From Blastobasis lacticolella (Eukaryota > Arthropoda > Insecta > Lepidoptera > Blastobasidae): 64,000 nt of DNA. The notes below the pieces were generated by a model that worked only from the letters and a program-made list of their open reading frames with translations, ran no database searches and was not told the origin of the DNA. The DNA lies in contig LR990042.1 in assembly GCA_905147135.1 (NCBI GenBank), positions 8,609,545 to 8,673,544 on the forward strand, in the 5' to 3' direction. Position 1 is the first letter of the stretch, and each line of letters opens with the position of its first letter. This document shows positions 22,520-34,519 of the stretch, one piece after another. Position numbers and translations under genes: made by a program.

Positions 22520-22790
22520 ACCAGACAACCTGGAGAAATTGCTCATGGTTGGGAAGATGAAAGGGAAAAGACCACGACGATAAATATCCAAGAGATGGAC
22601 AGATCGGATTGCCGACGCACTGAGAGTCCCCATCAACTCTGCACTCCATCAGACAGAAGATCAAAAAGGTGATGGAGAGGAAAAATTTAACAGATTCTGC
22701 AAGAAAGTAACTAAGAGAGTAATTAGTTCTATGCAAAATGTTTTTGTCTTGTGACCAGTGTTATTAATAAATATTATTTTTTCTTATCTT
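22520..22790 (+). mobile_element. LINE 3' coding fragment with tail
   Basis: The + strand reads LMVGKMKGKRPRR, a stop, then ISKRWTDRIADALRVPINSA, the basic C-terminal region of a LINE endonuclease/RT polyprotein. About 60 codons later come a stop and an AT-rich tail (TATTTTTTCTTATCTTATC). It is a 5'-truncated, decayed copy, distinct from the other LINE tails in the window. Confidence 0.65.
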
Positions 22791-22989
22791 ATCTAATCAC
22801 GATCCTCAGTGAGGGACCGACTGAAGAGAGAAAAAAGTTATGTGTGATTAATGTGATGTGGTGTCTCAGACAGATAATTTAACCAAACACACAAACGAAG
22901 TCGCGCATATAAGCTAGTTTGCTACAAAATTAACCATTCCATCGGCTTTCTATACTGAATGTTGCACAATTCAATTTGTAATAAGGAAC

Positions 22990-23060
22990 GGGCACGTCCG
23001 CGTCGGAGATGCGCGCGCACGTTTTTCGAATGCAATATGCACCGACGCATTGAATTCCAC
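22990..23060. promoter_or_regulatory. short CpG-rich patch
   Basis: Holds CACGTCCGCGTCGGAGATGC and a GCGCGCGCACG core in an AT-rich surround. It belongs to the recurring patch type described in the findings. Confidence 0.2.
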
Positions 23061-23194
23061 GCACTAACTTTGTAAAACTTTGTTAGTAAATTTCAATTAT
23101 TCATTTATTTATTAACTAGTTCCTAACCGTGCCTTTGCCCGCGTAAAATTGCTTTACTTCGAGTTTCTTTGGGAGATGTTTTCGAGATAAATAG

Positions 23195-23610
23195 CGTGTT
23201 TGTTCATCATTATCATCATCGTCCTAGCGCTTATCCCGGCCTCTGCCAATCCTGCCAGGCCTTTCCTACTCCTTCTTCTCCACCTTACCCGGTCTTCGGC
23301 AACCTCGCATGGTAAGCCGTTGGCTCTCGCATCTGACTCAGTGATGTCAATTCATCGCTTCTTTGGCCGCCCATGGGGACCTTTTTCCTGATATCGGACG
23401 ATTCAGACACCTTACGCTACACGTGACCAAACCAAGCAGGCGAGCCTCCTCGAATTTATCCGCGATATCCCTCACGCCAAGGTTTGGAGGCATGAGGCTC
23501 AATCACTATCTCATGGGCCCAAGCCAACCTCACTTGTCCGCGGTGCTGACAGACGGACGAGGCTCTGGCGAACCGGCTTTTCGCTAACGGGTTGTGCGGG
23601 GCGGATAGTA
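23195..23610 (-). mobile_element. LINE 3' end (GKRPRGR family) with adjoining dispersed repeat
   Basis: On the - strand, GVRDIADKFEEARLLGLV is followed by GRPKKR, a stop, then IDITESDARANG, VAEDRVRWRRRSRK and the terminal AGCGCTAGGACGATGATGAT. The outer part (about 23500-23610) is the dispersed repeat also found at 18840. Stops and frameshifts are present. Confidence 0.75.
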
Positions 23611-25464
23611 ATCACCGCACGTAAAAAGCCAAAACACCACATTTAAATAAAGTGCTTGTTATTGTAGTGTATACAAACTACAATACTGTAAAGTTGTAGC
23701 TTGAAATGCGCCCAGCAGCAAAATCACAAACGTTTTTGTTTAGTACCTATTACTTATAATTAACTTACACTTCGTAACAATATAATGCGTGGCATCGCTT
23801 TTTTATGCTTTTCCTGTTATTTTCCATTTCCATGCATGCAAAACATATGACATTGGACGGTTTTGCCTTGTAGCATATAATTATTCGCGGTGTACATTTC
23901 ACAATGTAAACATTTCTTTTGCTTCACTTGTTTTGTGAGAGAAAGTACTAGCGTATAGTATTTTTTCTACATGCTACGTACCATTACACAGAATCATAAA
24001 ATAGCTCAAGAAGAACTCAATCATAACGTAACATTCGAACATGTATCCACGAAACCACGTATTAAATTCAATTAATCACATCGAGATGAGCATGTACGGT
24101 CAAAACGGTGTCATGGAAATATCAAAGTGATTTATGGAGCAGCTAGCGGTGCGATACTATTTATAAGAGGAACACATAAGTGGTGTTACATAATTTGATA
24201 TTTGGACGAGCTAGCCTGAGACTTGTCTTCGTGGTTTGTGGGGCAACTTTCCATGCTGGAACTGTAGAATCAAGCTTTCGGCTAATCATTTGTGACGAGG
24301 TATTGTTGCTACCAACCTGTGGGTCTAATCTCGCGCTATGACATCTAATATTCGAATTTTTATCCACCTACAAATCTCCATTAATAATGACACTGAAATG
24401 TCTATTGTAGCCAAAAACAATTTCTCAACTATTTTCAACAATCGTGTCATGTCGAAAATCGATTTCAGTGACGTCTTAATTCAGATTTGTGACCAGAGAA
24501 AATGTCCCCCGAGATACGAGAATTGACTGTAAACTACAGCATATTACATTCGCCTTTTATATTTTGCCAACAGTTCTTGAAATTGCTAAAATGTTGTACT
24601 TACTTGGAGAAACCTCAATAGAGAGTCGTTCCACAACCCAAAAAACTTAGTTGGGTCTGGAACCGCACCGTACGTCAGCAGTGGTTCTACGGTGTGTGGA
24701 TAAACTCCCTGTTTATGGAGACCGCTGCGATGATAGAACATGGCCATGTGATTGTCTTACAGAACGAAGTCGCTGTTTACATTTATGTTAGCTTCTTTGA
24801 TTTCCAGGCTTGGAAGGCGGGTAGGAGTTTGATGTATTGGAAATACAACAACAGAAAATGCTGCTGGCCGTCTTCTCAGCGACATTTGTTGCCATGTACG
24901 ACGAAAACGGGTAGTGCAATATCTTCTTTATACAATGCGAACGAGTATACCACACGGCAATAACCTATATAATCTGCCAGCAATATACCTAAGCGAATCT
25001 CATCAGATACTACAGATTAATAATTTGAAATCTACATGCAAATGTCTTAAGTTGTTATAAATACATATTAAGTTATTATTGCATATTTGAATCGATGTCA
25101 TCCGCAAGCTATCAAGGTATTTGCTAACGCTAAAAGACGTGCGACCATGACACTGTTGCATCCTGTTACTTTTGCCTTAGAGATATGAATGACTTTGAAC
25201 AATTATTATCAGCCGAATTTAGCGTTCAAATTCAAATTACTTCCAGGTATATCTATTTGCATTCCATTTAAATATTATTTAGTCCTTCCTTGTTGGAACA
25301 GCTGTTTTTTATTTTTTATTTAACAGAAGTATCAGGCAATCTAGATTAAAAAAAGGAAATCTCAACTACAAAAGAGGGTTCTGAAAAGTATGAAAGGATT
25401 CAGCGTGCACATACTTTACGATGAAATGCCCGCGTGCCGTTAGCGTTAGAGCCAGGGAAAATAT
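23611..25464. other. AT-rich intergenic sequence
   Basis: No supported gene. A 90-codon open frame at 24694-24963 lacks domain or repeat character. Otherwise nothing is recognised. Confidence 0.4.
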
Positions 25465-25705
25465 ATCTTACCCGTAAGCGAGAGGTACCGAGTTCGGAAC
25501 CCACTGCCGCCATGTACCAATGACTCGTTTCTGAGTTATATACATAGTTTAACACTAACCGATGCTCTTACGATGAGGGAAAACATCGTGATGAAAACCA
25601 TGATCCAATCGGTCAGGTTCCCCTGGTAACAGGGTCACAATCGCTCCAGTATAATTACCTGATCTGCCAAACCCTGGATCATGGTCAAGGCGGACCCCAG
25701 ATTCT
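25465..25705 (+). mobile_element. SINE B copy
   Basis: Head fragment CCCGTAAGCGAGAGGTACCG, then CATGTACCAATGACTCGT, CCGATGCTCTTACGATGAGG, ACCATGATCCAATCGGTCAG and CCTGATCTGCCAAACCCTGG. An internal deletion removes part of the middle compared with the copy at 19685. Confidence 0.8.
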
Positions 25706-27984
25706 CAATGATCATAGGCACGCGATCGTAGTTGCTGCCACAGTGAATTCGCAGCATGTTCGCGAGATCCTGAAGATCTTTATTCTTTACCTCTTGCTAA
25801 CTCATGGAAATTTTAAATCAACTATGGATTGCATGATGTCTATGGATTGCACACTACGGAGATTCTACAATCTAAGGACCTTATTCAAAATGATTTCATT
25901 TGTCTCTAGGATTAAATCTTCTCGCTGATAACATTTTGTAAGTTATAATGTGAATATTATGCAGCTTAGCTACACAAAATGGAGCCGTCACATGGAAATG
26001 ACAGCGTATATTTCACGCGAATGCAGCTAACAAGTTTTGTTCGTACTACAAAATATACCTAGTCGTATGTAGGTACAGTCTGCGCCTAACTTATATCACG
26101 GGTTATATTGGTGGTTTCTAATGCACATTATAAACTGCACAATTATCATTGGAATCGGTAAACAATTGTTATTTATATTAATCTCACATAATTATGCCGA
26201 TTTCATACATAAACTAATGTATCAAAAAAATTTAAAAAGCCATGACTCACTGCAAATTTGAATTTTCCCGAACATCCTATAACTTTAACCAAATAATGAC
26301 CTTTTAAACTGTTTACATAACGACTGCCGTAATAAAGTCGGCGTGATGCCACAGTATCCGCTTACTGTTTAGTGGCAAACCTAAGGTAGCTTTTTGGAGC
26401 AATCTATCATGTGCTGCAAAACCACAAATATGTCTGGTGACATGAGTTAGGTAGTTCCTACATATAGTACTGTATAATTGCCATAAAAGCCATTTAACTA
26501 ATGGCTGCGACATAATGCGACTTAGAGGCAGAATGCCTACTATTTTCGTAGATAAATAAATGGATTGTAGATTTTTTTAAAGTCTACAATTTCATAACTA
26601 TCACCAACTCGCTTGCCAATCGTAGAGATTATGGTAAAGTTACTTGTTTATGAGGAGGCTCATATGCAACGGCATATTGACGACGATTGGCACATCGAAT
26701 AACGATTTCGCTGTTGCCAGGGTTTATTTGGCACTTGGAAGAGGACGTGGGTGTGAAACTTAAACTCCAGCTGTCTGTCAATAGTGACGCTATACAAGAT
26801 GGCGGCATTGCCAAATGATCCTTGTAGCACTGTGTAAATAGTGCTAAAGATTTTAAATAAGAAGAACTTCAAACTGCATTACCGATTACCCTTCTACCAG
26901 CCATTACCTACTTACTGGATAGAATCGTATGTTCAAATACATAGAATATCAATCCGGGTAATGTTACGTCAAACTTGCTTGTACCTCAGTCGCGACCTCT
27001 TGTGCAAGTGGCACTTTGCCCGCGAAGATGCGCGCGCGCCGCAGCTCGAGACACAGACGAGACTTGCGCAGACGAGAATCGATTTTCAGGGTACTTATTT
27101 ATTAGTCAAGATAGATAATGAAATACTAAGTACATATTATCGTACACTACAAGTTGTCTCCTGCCACAGAGTGCTTTACATACCATGCATAAGAAATTGG
27201 TTATTGGTCCTTATTGGTCCTTGACATTTGACAAATACATAAATAGGTATCTACTCTGAAAAGTATTTCTTAAAAGAAGTTCCCTGAATTATTGAAGAAT
27301 AGACAGACAAAAGAAAGGGTCTATATATGCTCAGCAGTGCCCTTCCTGCTACACAGGTGATGATGTTGGGACACATATGAATATTGGAAAACTTAAATAA
27401 AATCAGAAGAAATGTGCCTACCATCACATCTGATGTTAACCTGCCTTAGAGACGGCTTTGCCAGATTTTGATGCTCTGGAACTCGACGCAAGCCGTTTAA
27501 CAGTGAGTAAGAACCACTCAGGGGCCTGATTTTTGAACAGTTCGCATCCACGCGAGCGCTCGCCTTCCTCTTCTGCCACTAGCAACTTACCACGTGTGTA
27601 TGGTAGCGACCGCGATCGGTCGTGTGTTCAAACATAAGGCCCCAGGGGTCACTTGAAGGGCAACGAGTGTTAAATTTAAGGAAGCAAGTAGTAACGACCC
27701 TTATATAAGAGCTTTCTGACTCCCACCGTAGCTAAAATCAGTCGTCTGCGCAGGCCTACTATGAGATTCAATCGCGTGACGACATCTCGCGATTGCCCTC
27801 TGAGCCGATGCATCGAGAAACAATCGGATGCTTCGGAGCGCTTTGACTTATTATGTTGATGTCTGTAATAAATATCAAGCACTTTAGACTATGAAGTTTA
27901 ATGTGTCACCGCTTTCTGAATTACTAGCGAAATTATAGGTGAACACTATAAACGAAAATTTGTTTTGGCCAGCCATTGGCACAG
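25706..27984. other. intergenic sequence with one CpG-rich patch
   Basis: No gene recognised. The patch at about 26985-27090 (GAAGATGCGCGCGCGCCGCA) stands out by composition. The 127-codon frame across it (26841-27224) has no domain features. Confidence 0.4.
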
Positions 27985-28265
27985 TATCATTATCACAGCC
28001 CACTAACAGTTCACTGCAGGACTTAGGGCCTCACCCATGAGAGTGGAGGTTTTTGCCATAATCTCCACGCTTGGCAGGCGAGTTGAAGATCGCAGTGATG
28101 TAAATATGAAAATGGAAAATGCTGCTGCCCATTTTCCAACCAACGCAGACTTCAGAACTTTTGCCTCGAAAATATTAGTCGTCTTGTACGACCCCCTCGA
28201 GTGTAAGGGGTTGGTGCTATTGTACTCTGCCGGACACCACACGGCCAGTACGCTTTTACACAAAT
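27985..28265 (+). repeat. dispersed repeat D (CACTGCAGGACTTAGGGCCT family)
   Basis: Closely related to 33605-33890. Both share ACTGCAGGACTTAGGGCCTC, CATAATCTCCACGCTTGGCA, TTTTGCCTCGAAAA and GAGTGTAAGGGGTTGGTGCT in order over about 280 bp. It is probably the 3' part of a retroelement. Open frames over it are not conserved between the two copies. Confidence 0.8.
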
Positions 28266-30794
28266 GTAAGCTTAAACAGAACAATACTCAACTCTCCCTC
28301 CTCCTCCCGACTTAAATCGCTGTAATATAAGTACCTATGTATTTGTTTTGAATTGCTCTCTTTTCCGTAAAAAGATTATTCATAGTTCAGACAACGAGCA
28401 ATATATGAGTGTGTATCTTAAATTATATGTTGAGGCGGTTCTCGCAGTTATAACTTACCGTATTTGAAATAAAACATCGACTTGATTTATTACATTTTTA
28501 TGTACACACACAAGCATCAATACGTAGCTCATCAAATTATAGTTTAAGTTGATTTCCCAATTGCTATTGCAAACACCATAAATAAAGAGCCGAGCTCGCA
28601 TCGCCTGTTGAGAACTTAATCGCAGATGGATTTATTCGTTAATTACAGTTAATTATGACTCGATGAAAGCTGTGTTTACAAACAGCTATCGACGAATGGG
28701 TATCGGTTCTAAACTGGTTTTTATTATGCATACAGTGTTGTGTTGCAAACCGTCTCGGTTACCGCGGACTGTTGCTATGCGCTATTGTTACTTATTAGCA
28801 AAGGAATTAGAAATAAAACACTTCTCTACTCTTTTGGAGAATAGAGTTACTGCTCCCAAACTTTTTGAATTCCAAATGTTGTTACAGGTGCCTTCCATTT
28901 CTTCATATAAAAGACTTCAACGCGCTTACTTCTGTGAAAACTGAAGAAAAAAAATTGCTCACCATAATGGTCGGTCGGTTAGCATCATGTTAGCATGCAA
29001 ACGTAATCATGTTTATTTGGTACTTAATCGTAATAAAATTATGAAATTAATCGTTGATATAACAAGATAATTTTTATGGTCAAAGTATTTCTTAATGTTA
29101 ACCTCAAAAGTAAGGTCTTTTGATGTGTTGGTACTTGCATGATGTCAAAGTGATGCTCGTTAGTCGTTTATCAGACATCATGTGGCGGCCGGTGAGTTAC
29201 TGACAGCTGACCCATGCTCTTGGCCAAAGAATACTAAATAGGCATATTATGCCATCCTATGTTTACCCAACTGCGTCAGAAGGAAAGTTATATTGTAACT
29301 GTTAGCTATTTATTTTCTTAATAGTTTTAGTAACGACCAGTCATGGTAAATAAATATTGACGTGAAATGGCGTACTTGAATTGACGAATTCGTCGATACT
29401 GATTTTGTTAAATAATTTATTTGTTAACAAGATTGAAAGTGACACAAAAATCGTGATGTTATTTCAAACATACAAATTTTGAAAATCTCTTAAAACTTAC
29501 ACACAAGACGATCGCCTGACATTTTTGCGCAACGCAATAGCCATCCGAATAGGCATTTAATTTGCTCTTTATCACTGACACCTATCTCCTGCGGGCGACG
29601 TCGCACAGGCATTAGTCACCGAGGGACATGCGCGCGCGCAGTTGACCCGCGACAGCAATGACGCAATGCGCAAGCCGCGTTCCGAGTATGGTCTATGCAT
29701 TCTACTCGTAAACTATACTTGAGTGTTTAGATGTTTAATTTCATAAGAAGTATGGACCTTGCAATCTTCATGTTTGATGTTTTCCAGTAAATTGAGAGTT
29801 AACAATTTTTGGTTTCTTATGTATTTGAGGTGAAGCCTAATAAACATATTGATGGTAATGTTTTACTGTTAATACATTATTTAGATAATTTGAAAGCCTA
29901 GACTCAAGTGTGTGACACGAAGTGTGTAGGTAAATCACCTTTCATCAAAATTTTAGTGATATCTGTAATTGTTAAGATAATCTTTTGTGGCAAAATTATG
30001 TACATCCGAAATAAAACTGCACAATAGACTGCTGAAAATATAGCATATAAAAATATATAGCAGGTAGTTATTAATTTTAACGTATATTACTATTACAAAC
30101 CCATCACTTTTCTTTATTCCAATAAAATTACAATAGTGCGTAATGAAATCACTGTATTTCCCATTTTATCTTCACAGTAAGACAACACAACACTTAACGT
30201 CCATAAACAGCCAGCAAGTTTGCTCATCTCTTGCGAATTAATTGGGCGGTCGCATTCTCGTTGGCCAACTCACGCACGCTTACCGTAATGACGACGTTTT
30301 GTGCCTCGTAAATGGAATTACATGAGTTATCAAATACGCCCCATAGCCTTATTCGCCTCGCCTTAATGTGAATACACTGCCACTAACCACCAACTTATCT
30401 GTCCAGTAGACGGTGGCGCTAGTTGTAGCGGTGGAGTGAAATTTACTAAAGAGCGTCCGTAGTTTTGATTTTATCAACTGAGCTGGTAAGTTAGGGGCAC
30501 TACACACACTTTGAGCCTCATTTGTTGAGATTATTACGCGGCAAGCGTTGCGTTTAATGAGGCGGTTCTCACGTTGGACCCGCGAGTACTTTTCTGTGGT
30601 AATCTATTCCGAGATTCGCCTATTAGGTAGGGCAACGTGAGTTGAGACACATTTTCTTACGTGAACGGGAAGTTTTGTGTCTTTTTATCAGAATATTTAG
30701 TCGCAATGATGTTATTGTACAAAATAATACATCTCTTTCAAATACAAATATGTACTTATTCAACGAAATACATAGGTATTTCATATAAGTGTGA
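28266..30794. other. intergenic sequence with one CpG-rich patch
   Basis: No gene recognised. About 29585-29695 has GCGGGCGACGTCGCACAGGC and ACATGCGCGCGCGCAGTTGA and may be regulatory. A 93-codon open frame at 28663-28944 lacks supporting features. Confidence 0.4.
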
Positions 30795-30935
30795 CAGTGT
30801 CACATGCACGATGTTTCCCTCACCGTAAGCACGGATCACGGAACCGTTGGTTAGTGTTGGTTAGTGGTAGTGAGTATATAACTCAAAAAAGTCATTAGTA
30901 CGGCGGTAATGGGAATCGAATACGGTAGGTACAGT
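30795..30935 (-). mobile_element. SINE B head-side fragment
   Basis: The + strand CGATGTTTCCCTCACCGTAA, AACTCAAAAAAGTCATTAGT and GTAATGGGAATCGAATACGG are the antisense of SINE B's 5' half (compare 45440-45560). Confidence 0.7.
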
Positions 30936-31432
30936 CGCGAAAAAAATATATTTTAGCTACTGCCACATACAGCTGTCCCTTAGGCACCAATAACTCATTC
31001 TTAAACTGCAAGTCTTTATTTATTGCAGTGAAAATATTATTTGATAATACAGCCTCAAAATTTTATTTTTAATTTAGTAAGTATTATGGTCTCTTCACAG
31101 AAAATGAGGTTCATAATAAGAGATCTATTTTAGGGATAAGCTCGTCTTTGTAACTATGTTTCTAATGTATTTTGTGCAATAAAGAGTGTAATATTATTGT
31201 ATGGTTACAATAAATTAAAAAATATTTGCATATAATGTAAACTGTTTTTAGTCAAAATTCCATTGTGCCTTTCTAAAGAAAAACTGACAATGACTTTGAC
31301 ATTATTTTAATTTTAAAATGCTTTATACTTTATTCCCTTTCGAACAGTATGCTTCGTGTTATAAAAGAATATGAATTTTAAATGTTTTTAAAAATTTAAT
31401 AATAAAATTTAAAAAATTTAATGTTATAATTT

Positions 31433-31479
31433 AACGGGTCGGATTCGTAAACGAGAGGCGTTTACGAATCCGACCCGTT
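31433..31479. repeat. perfect 21-bp hairpin
   Basis: Arm 31433-31453 (AACGGGTCGGATTCG...) and arm 31459-31479 are exactly complementary, with a 5-base AGAGG loop. The words match the anticodon-arm part of the SINE B head. Confidence 0.9.
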
Positions 31480-31867
31480 TGCCATTATCTAGAGCCAAAC
31501 CACACTTATGAATATATCCTTGGGGTAACATACTGACGTATTACAATGATTGTTGATATTAATCGTAACCTTTACCTTAACGTTAGAAACTAAAACAAAG
31601 GTGATATAATCAAAATTGATTCAGCAGACCGTTTAAAATCCCATTACCGTAACATGGCGTGCATCCCATAGAAATATTCATTTCTAAAACTCATAGTCTA
31701 CCTTCAAGTTAATTTTAAACGAGATTGGACAAGGTTGTGAAGAAAATTGATTGCATCACGTTTTCAATTTATGTATATGTACTTAATTGCTTATGTGATG
31801 CGTGTGGTAGACATTGTTTTATAAGATTATTTCTTGTTAGTTTCATGTGGTTTTATTAACATGAGAA

Positions 31868-32165
31868 ATTAGAAGATCAGCAAGCGAACCAAGTTCACCG
31901 ATCTAGCCCTAAGTATTGCCAGGCTAAAGTGGCAGTGGGCAAGGCACATAGCTCGAAGAACAGATGGGCGATGGGACAGTAAAGTGCTCGAGTGACGACC
32001 ACGTACCGGAAGACGCAGCGTGGGTAGTCCTCCCACAAGGTGGACCGACCACCTGGTAAAGATCGCAGGTACCAGCTGGATGCGGAAGGCACAGGACCGG
32101 GCTTTGTGGAGATCTCTGTGGGAGGCCTATGCCCAGCAGTGGGCGTCTTTCGGCTGATATGATGA
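31868..32165 (+). mobile_element. RTE-like LINE 3' end, almost open
   Basis: The frame reads TKFTDLALSIARLKWQWARH, IARRTDGRWDSKVLE, stop (TGA at about 31996), RPRTGRRSVG, PPTRWTDHLVKIAG, RALWRSLWEAYAQQWASFG and the natural stop at the CGGCTGATATGATGA end. It is the C-terminus of an RTE-like polyprotein, 5'-truncated, and carries one in-frame stop where related copies have arginine or tryptophan. Confidence 0.88.
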
Positions 32166-32439
32166 TTTTTATTTTTTACATGTGTTTTCCTTAGTAATTT
32201 TTGTGGAAATTACTCACGATTTGATCGTGGAAAGTGTTAGCATTTTCTTATTGATCAACTATCTATTTTGAGTTACCTATAATTGTATTTGAAAAGCAGA
32301 TCCGTACATCCAAAAAGTTCGAAGTTTAGACTATAAAGTTACACTTTAAAAGAAGAATTTAAACACTTTAGCTTAGATAGGTAGACTTTTCATAAAATAA
32401 ACTGTGTTTAAACGATGTTATTACATCGGCAAAGTATGG

Positions 32440-32545
32440 AGGCTGGCGCCAAATGCACTAGCTATTGTGTTGCAGCCGCGGGCCGCGACCTCGCCGTGAC
32501 CTTTTGCTCCGAAGATGCCCACATTCCGATCCGAGGATTTCCCAA
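32440..32545. promoter_or_regulatory. GC-rich patch
   Basis: GCAGCCGCGGGCCGCGACCT and the following CCGTGACCTTTTGCTCCGAA stand out from AT-rich flanks. There is no repeat or coding character. Confidence 0.22.
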
Positions 32546-32714
32546 CAAGCTATTTAATACTTTGTGTATTGTTTGGCGAATAACATAGGCGTTTAGTAGC
32601 ACGTTTTTTGTAATTGCAATCGATTGTTCCTGGATTGATTTGGCCGACTTCGTCTATTATTTAGTTCTCAAAGCCTCCCGTGACTTCTGTGGAGTGGTCT
32701 TGAATTATTGGTCA

Positions 32715-32850
32715 CTTAAGTCATCATCATCATCATCATCATCGTTGGTCAATCTCGGCTTCTACAGAAAACGGAGATACATCTCCGCTTTCCTGCACTT
32801 TTTTTCCGGTTTGCCCCGTTTTCGCCTCATAAGCCGTTGGCTATCGTATC
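32715..32850 (-). mobile_element. LINE 3' tail fragment with CAT microsatellite
   Basis: A (TCA)n run at about 32719-32744 borders the antisense of the GKRPRGR-family tail (CATAAGCCGTTGGCTATCGT, CCGACTCAGCGATGTCA). The triplet run is the family's own ATGATG end, expanded. Confidence 0.65.
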
Positions 32851-32861
32851 CGACTCAGCGA

Positions 32862-33001
32862 TGTCACATAACCATAAAGTTGTACAGGTATCGGTCATGC
32901 CGGTGTGCCACGCAGAGGTCTCGGGTTCGTATCCCGGCCGAGCAGAAATTGAAATTGACTGTGTGAATTGTCGAAGCATAAAGCGAAGTATTTATTTATT
33001 G
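32862..33001 (+). mobile_element. SINE A copy with internal deletion
   Basis: The head (GTCATGCCGGTGTGCCACGC, GGGTTCGTATCCCGGCCGAG) is followed by CAGAAATTGAAATTGACTGT. It then jumps to the 3' end (TGTGAATTGTCGAAGC and ATTTATTTATTG). The body of about 130 bp is missing. Confidence 0.8.
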
Positions 33002-33384
33002 ATATCGGCGTCATATCTGTGTAGTAGTTTGGTACTTTACCGTTGTGGGCTGTTGATTACAATGGTAACGACTGACACATTTATCAAGGCACCGAGTGGG
33101 ATATTTCGTGTCAAATCCCCGTAAAACAATTTAGCTAATAACATTTTGTTGTAACTGATAAAATCGTGTGATCACTGCATTTTTCCTAGCCTAATACAGT
33201 AATTAATTAAACAATGCCCATTATTCTTAGATACAAAGGTTAAACAATTTTTCTAGTGGGAACGACGATCGCCTATCGGAGGTTTATTCAGTTGCAGTAC
33301 TGTCAGCGATTGTTGTTGACAAATTACACACTTGTCTCTAATTGCCCTTAAATCGTTATAGAAAATACATTAATTTTAACATCT

Positions 33385-33565
33385 CCATTTACAAATAATA
33401 TAACCGACAAATAAATGATGGAAAACCCCCGACCAAGTATACTTATAATCAAATGGCTTTTGAACAAAGAAAACCGCATAGAAATCGGTGTATCCGTTCG
33501 GGAGCTACAATGCCACTGACAAATACACAGATAGATCCACAGATACATACGTCAAAGAATCATCA
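33385..33565 (-). repeat. dispersed repeat F (GACGTATGTATCTGTGG family)
   Basis: Shares AACCGACAAATAAA, AACCGCATAGAAATCGG, CGTTCGGGAGCTACAATGCC and CACAGATACATACGTCAA with 58890-59125 in the same order. It is a common non-coding retroelement-type end. Confidence 0.7.
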
Positions 33566-33604
33566 AACAAGATTAAAATTAAGTTCTAGACTCGTTTAAT
33601 ATTT

Positions 33605-33890
33605 AGGTGTCATCATCATCACAGCCAACAACAGTCCACTGCAGGACTTAGGGCCTCTCCCACGAAAGGGGAGGCTATTGTCATAATCTCCACGCTTGGC
33701 AGGCGGGTTGGAGATCGCAGTGTTATAAATATATCAATGGAAAACGCTGCTGCCTATTTTCCAGTCTACGGAGACTCTAGATCTTTTGCCTCGAAAACAT
33801 TAGTCGCCTTGTACGACACCCACGAGTGTAAGGGGTTGGTGCTATTCTACTCTGCCGGACACCATGCGGCCGTTTCATTTAGGTGTACTT
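33605..33890 (+). repeat. dispersed repeat D, second copy
   Basis: Second good copy of the element at 27985-28265, with the same order of words, starting CATCATCATCACAGCCAACA. Confidence 0.8.
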
Positions 33891-34519
33891 TAATTCAATT
33901 ATTTATTTCGATATTTCGTTGAAACGTATTTGTATATTCACATCACTATCACTTGGTGGTTTTTTCATGGGTCCCATAAATTGATGCCCAACATTTGAGA
34001 TATTCCCGATATTCTGCCTGTCGTTCAACTAATCAATAGCTTTTTATAACACCCCTCTTTTTCGTCGGGGGCTAAAAGGAAGGCTCAATGCTTAACATTA
34101 GTCATTTGCATATCTACAACATTAGTAGACGCTAGACAGTAAAGAGAGTTTAGTACGAATTACGATTTTGAAGAAAGAAGATTGCCCTTGTAAAGTAATC
34201 GTAGGGGCACGTAACTACCAGCTGTACTAGGCTTATTACACTTCATTTGCAGTCGCACCTTTATAAAATTACAACATCCAAGTTCGATTTGTAGTCATAG
34301 GGAAATCGATATATCAAACATTTAGATAAAATAAATATTGTGTACTACCTTTTGCCCGTTACTCCATCCGCGTGAATTTCAGTATAACCGCTCCCTCGGG
34401 AAGCACTTTGAATTTCGGGATGAATACGTAAGTACATTGTGTTCATTTATTCAGGTACAGTTATAGTTGCGAAATAGGTTTCAATACTAAATTCGTAACC
34501 TTTTCAGGCATAAAGAGTA

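Noticed and set aside
26841..27224. 127-codon + frame
   Set aside because: No domain, signal peptide or repeat homology, and it crosses a CpG-rich patch that removes stops by composition.
28037..28315. Opposed 92- and 93-codon frames over repeat D
   Set aside because: The second copy of the repeat (33605-33890) does not keep either frame.
31895..32092. 65-codon - frame
   Set aside because: Antisense shadow of the RTE-like LINE coding end on the + strand.
32719..32744. CAT/TCA run as an independent microsatellite locus
   Set aside because: The same triplet forms the natural end of the adjacent LINE family, so it is part of that element.
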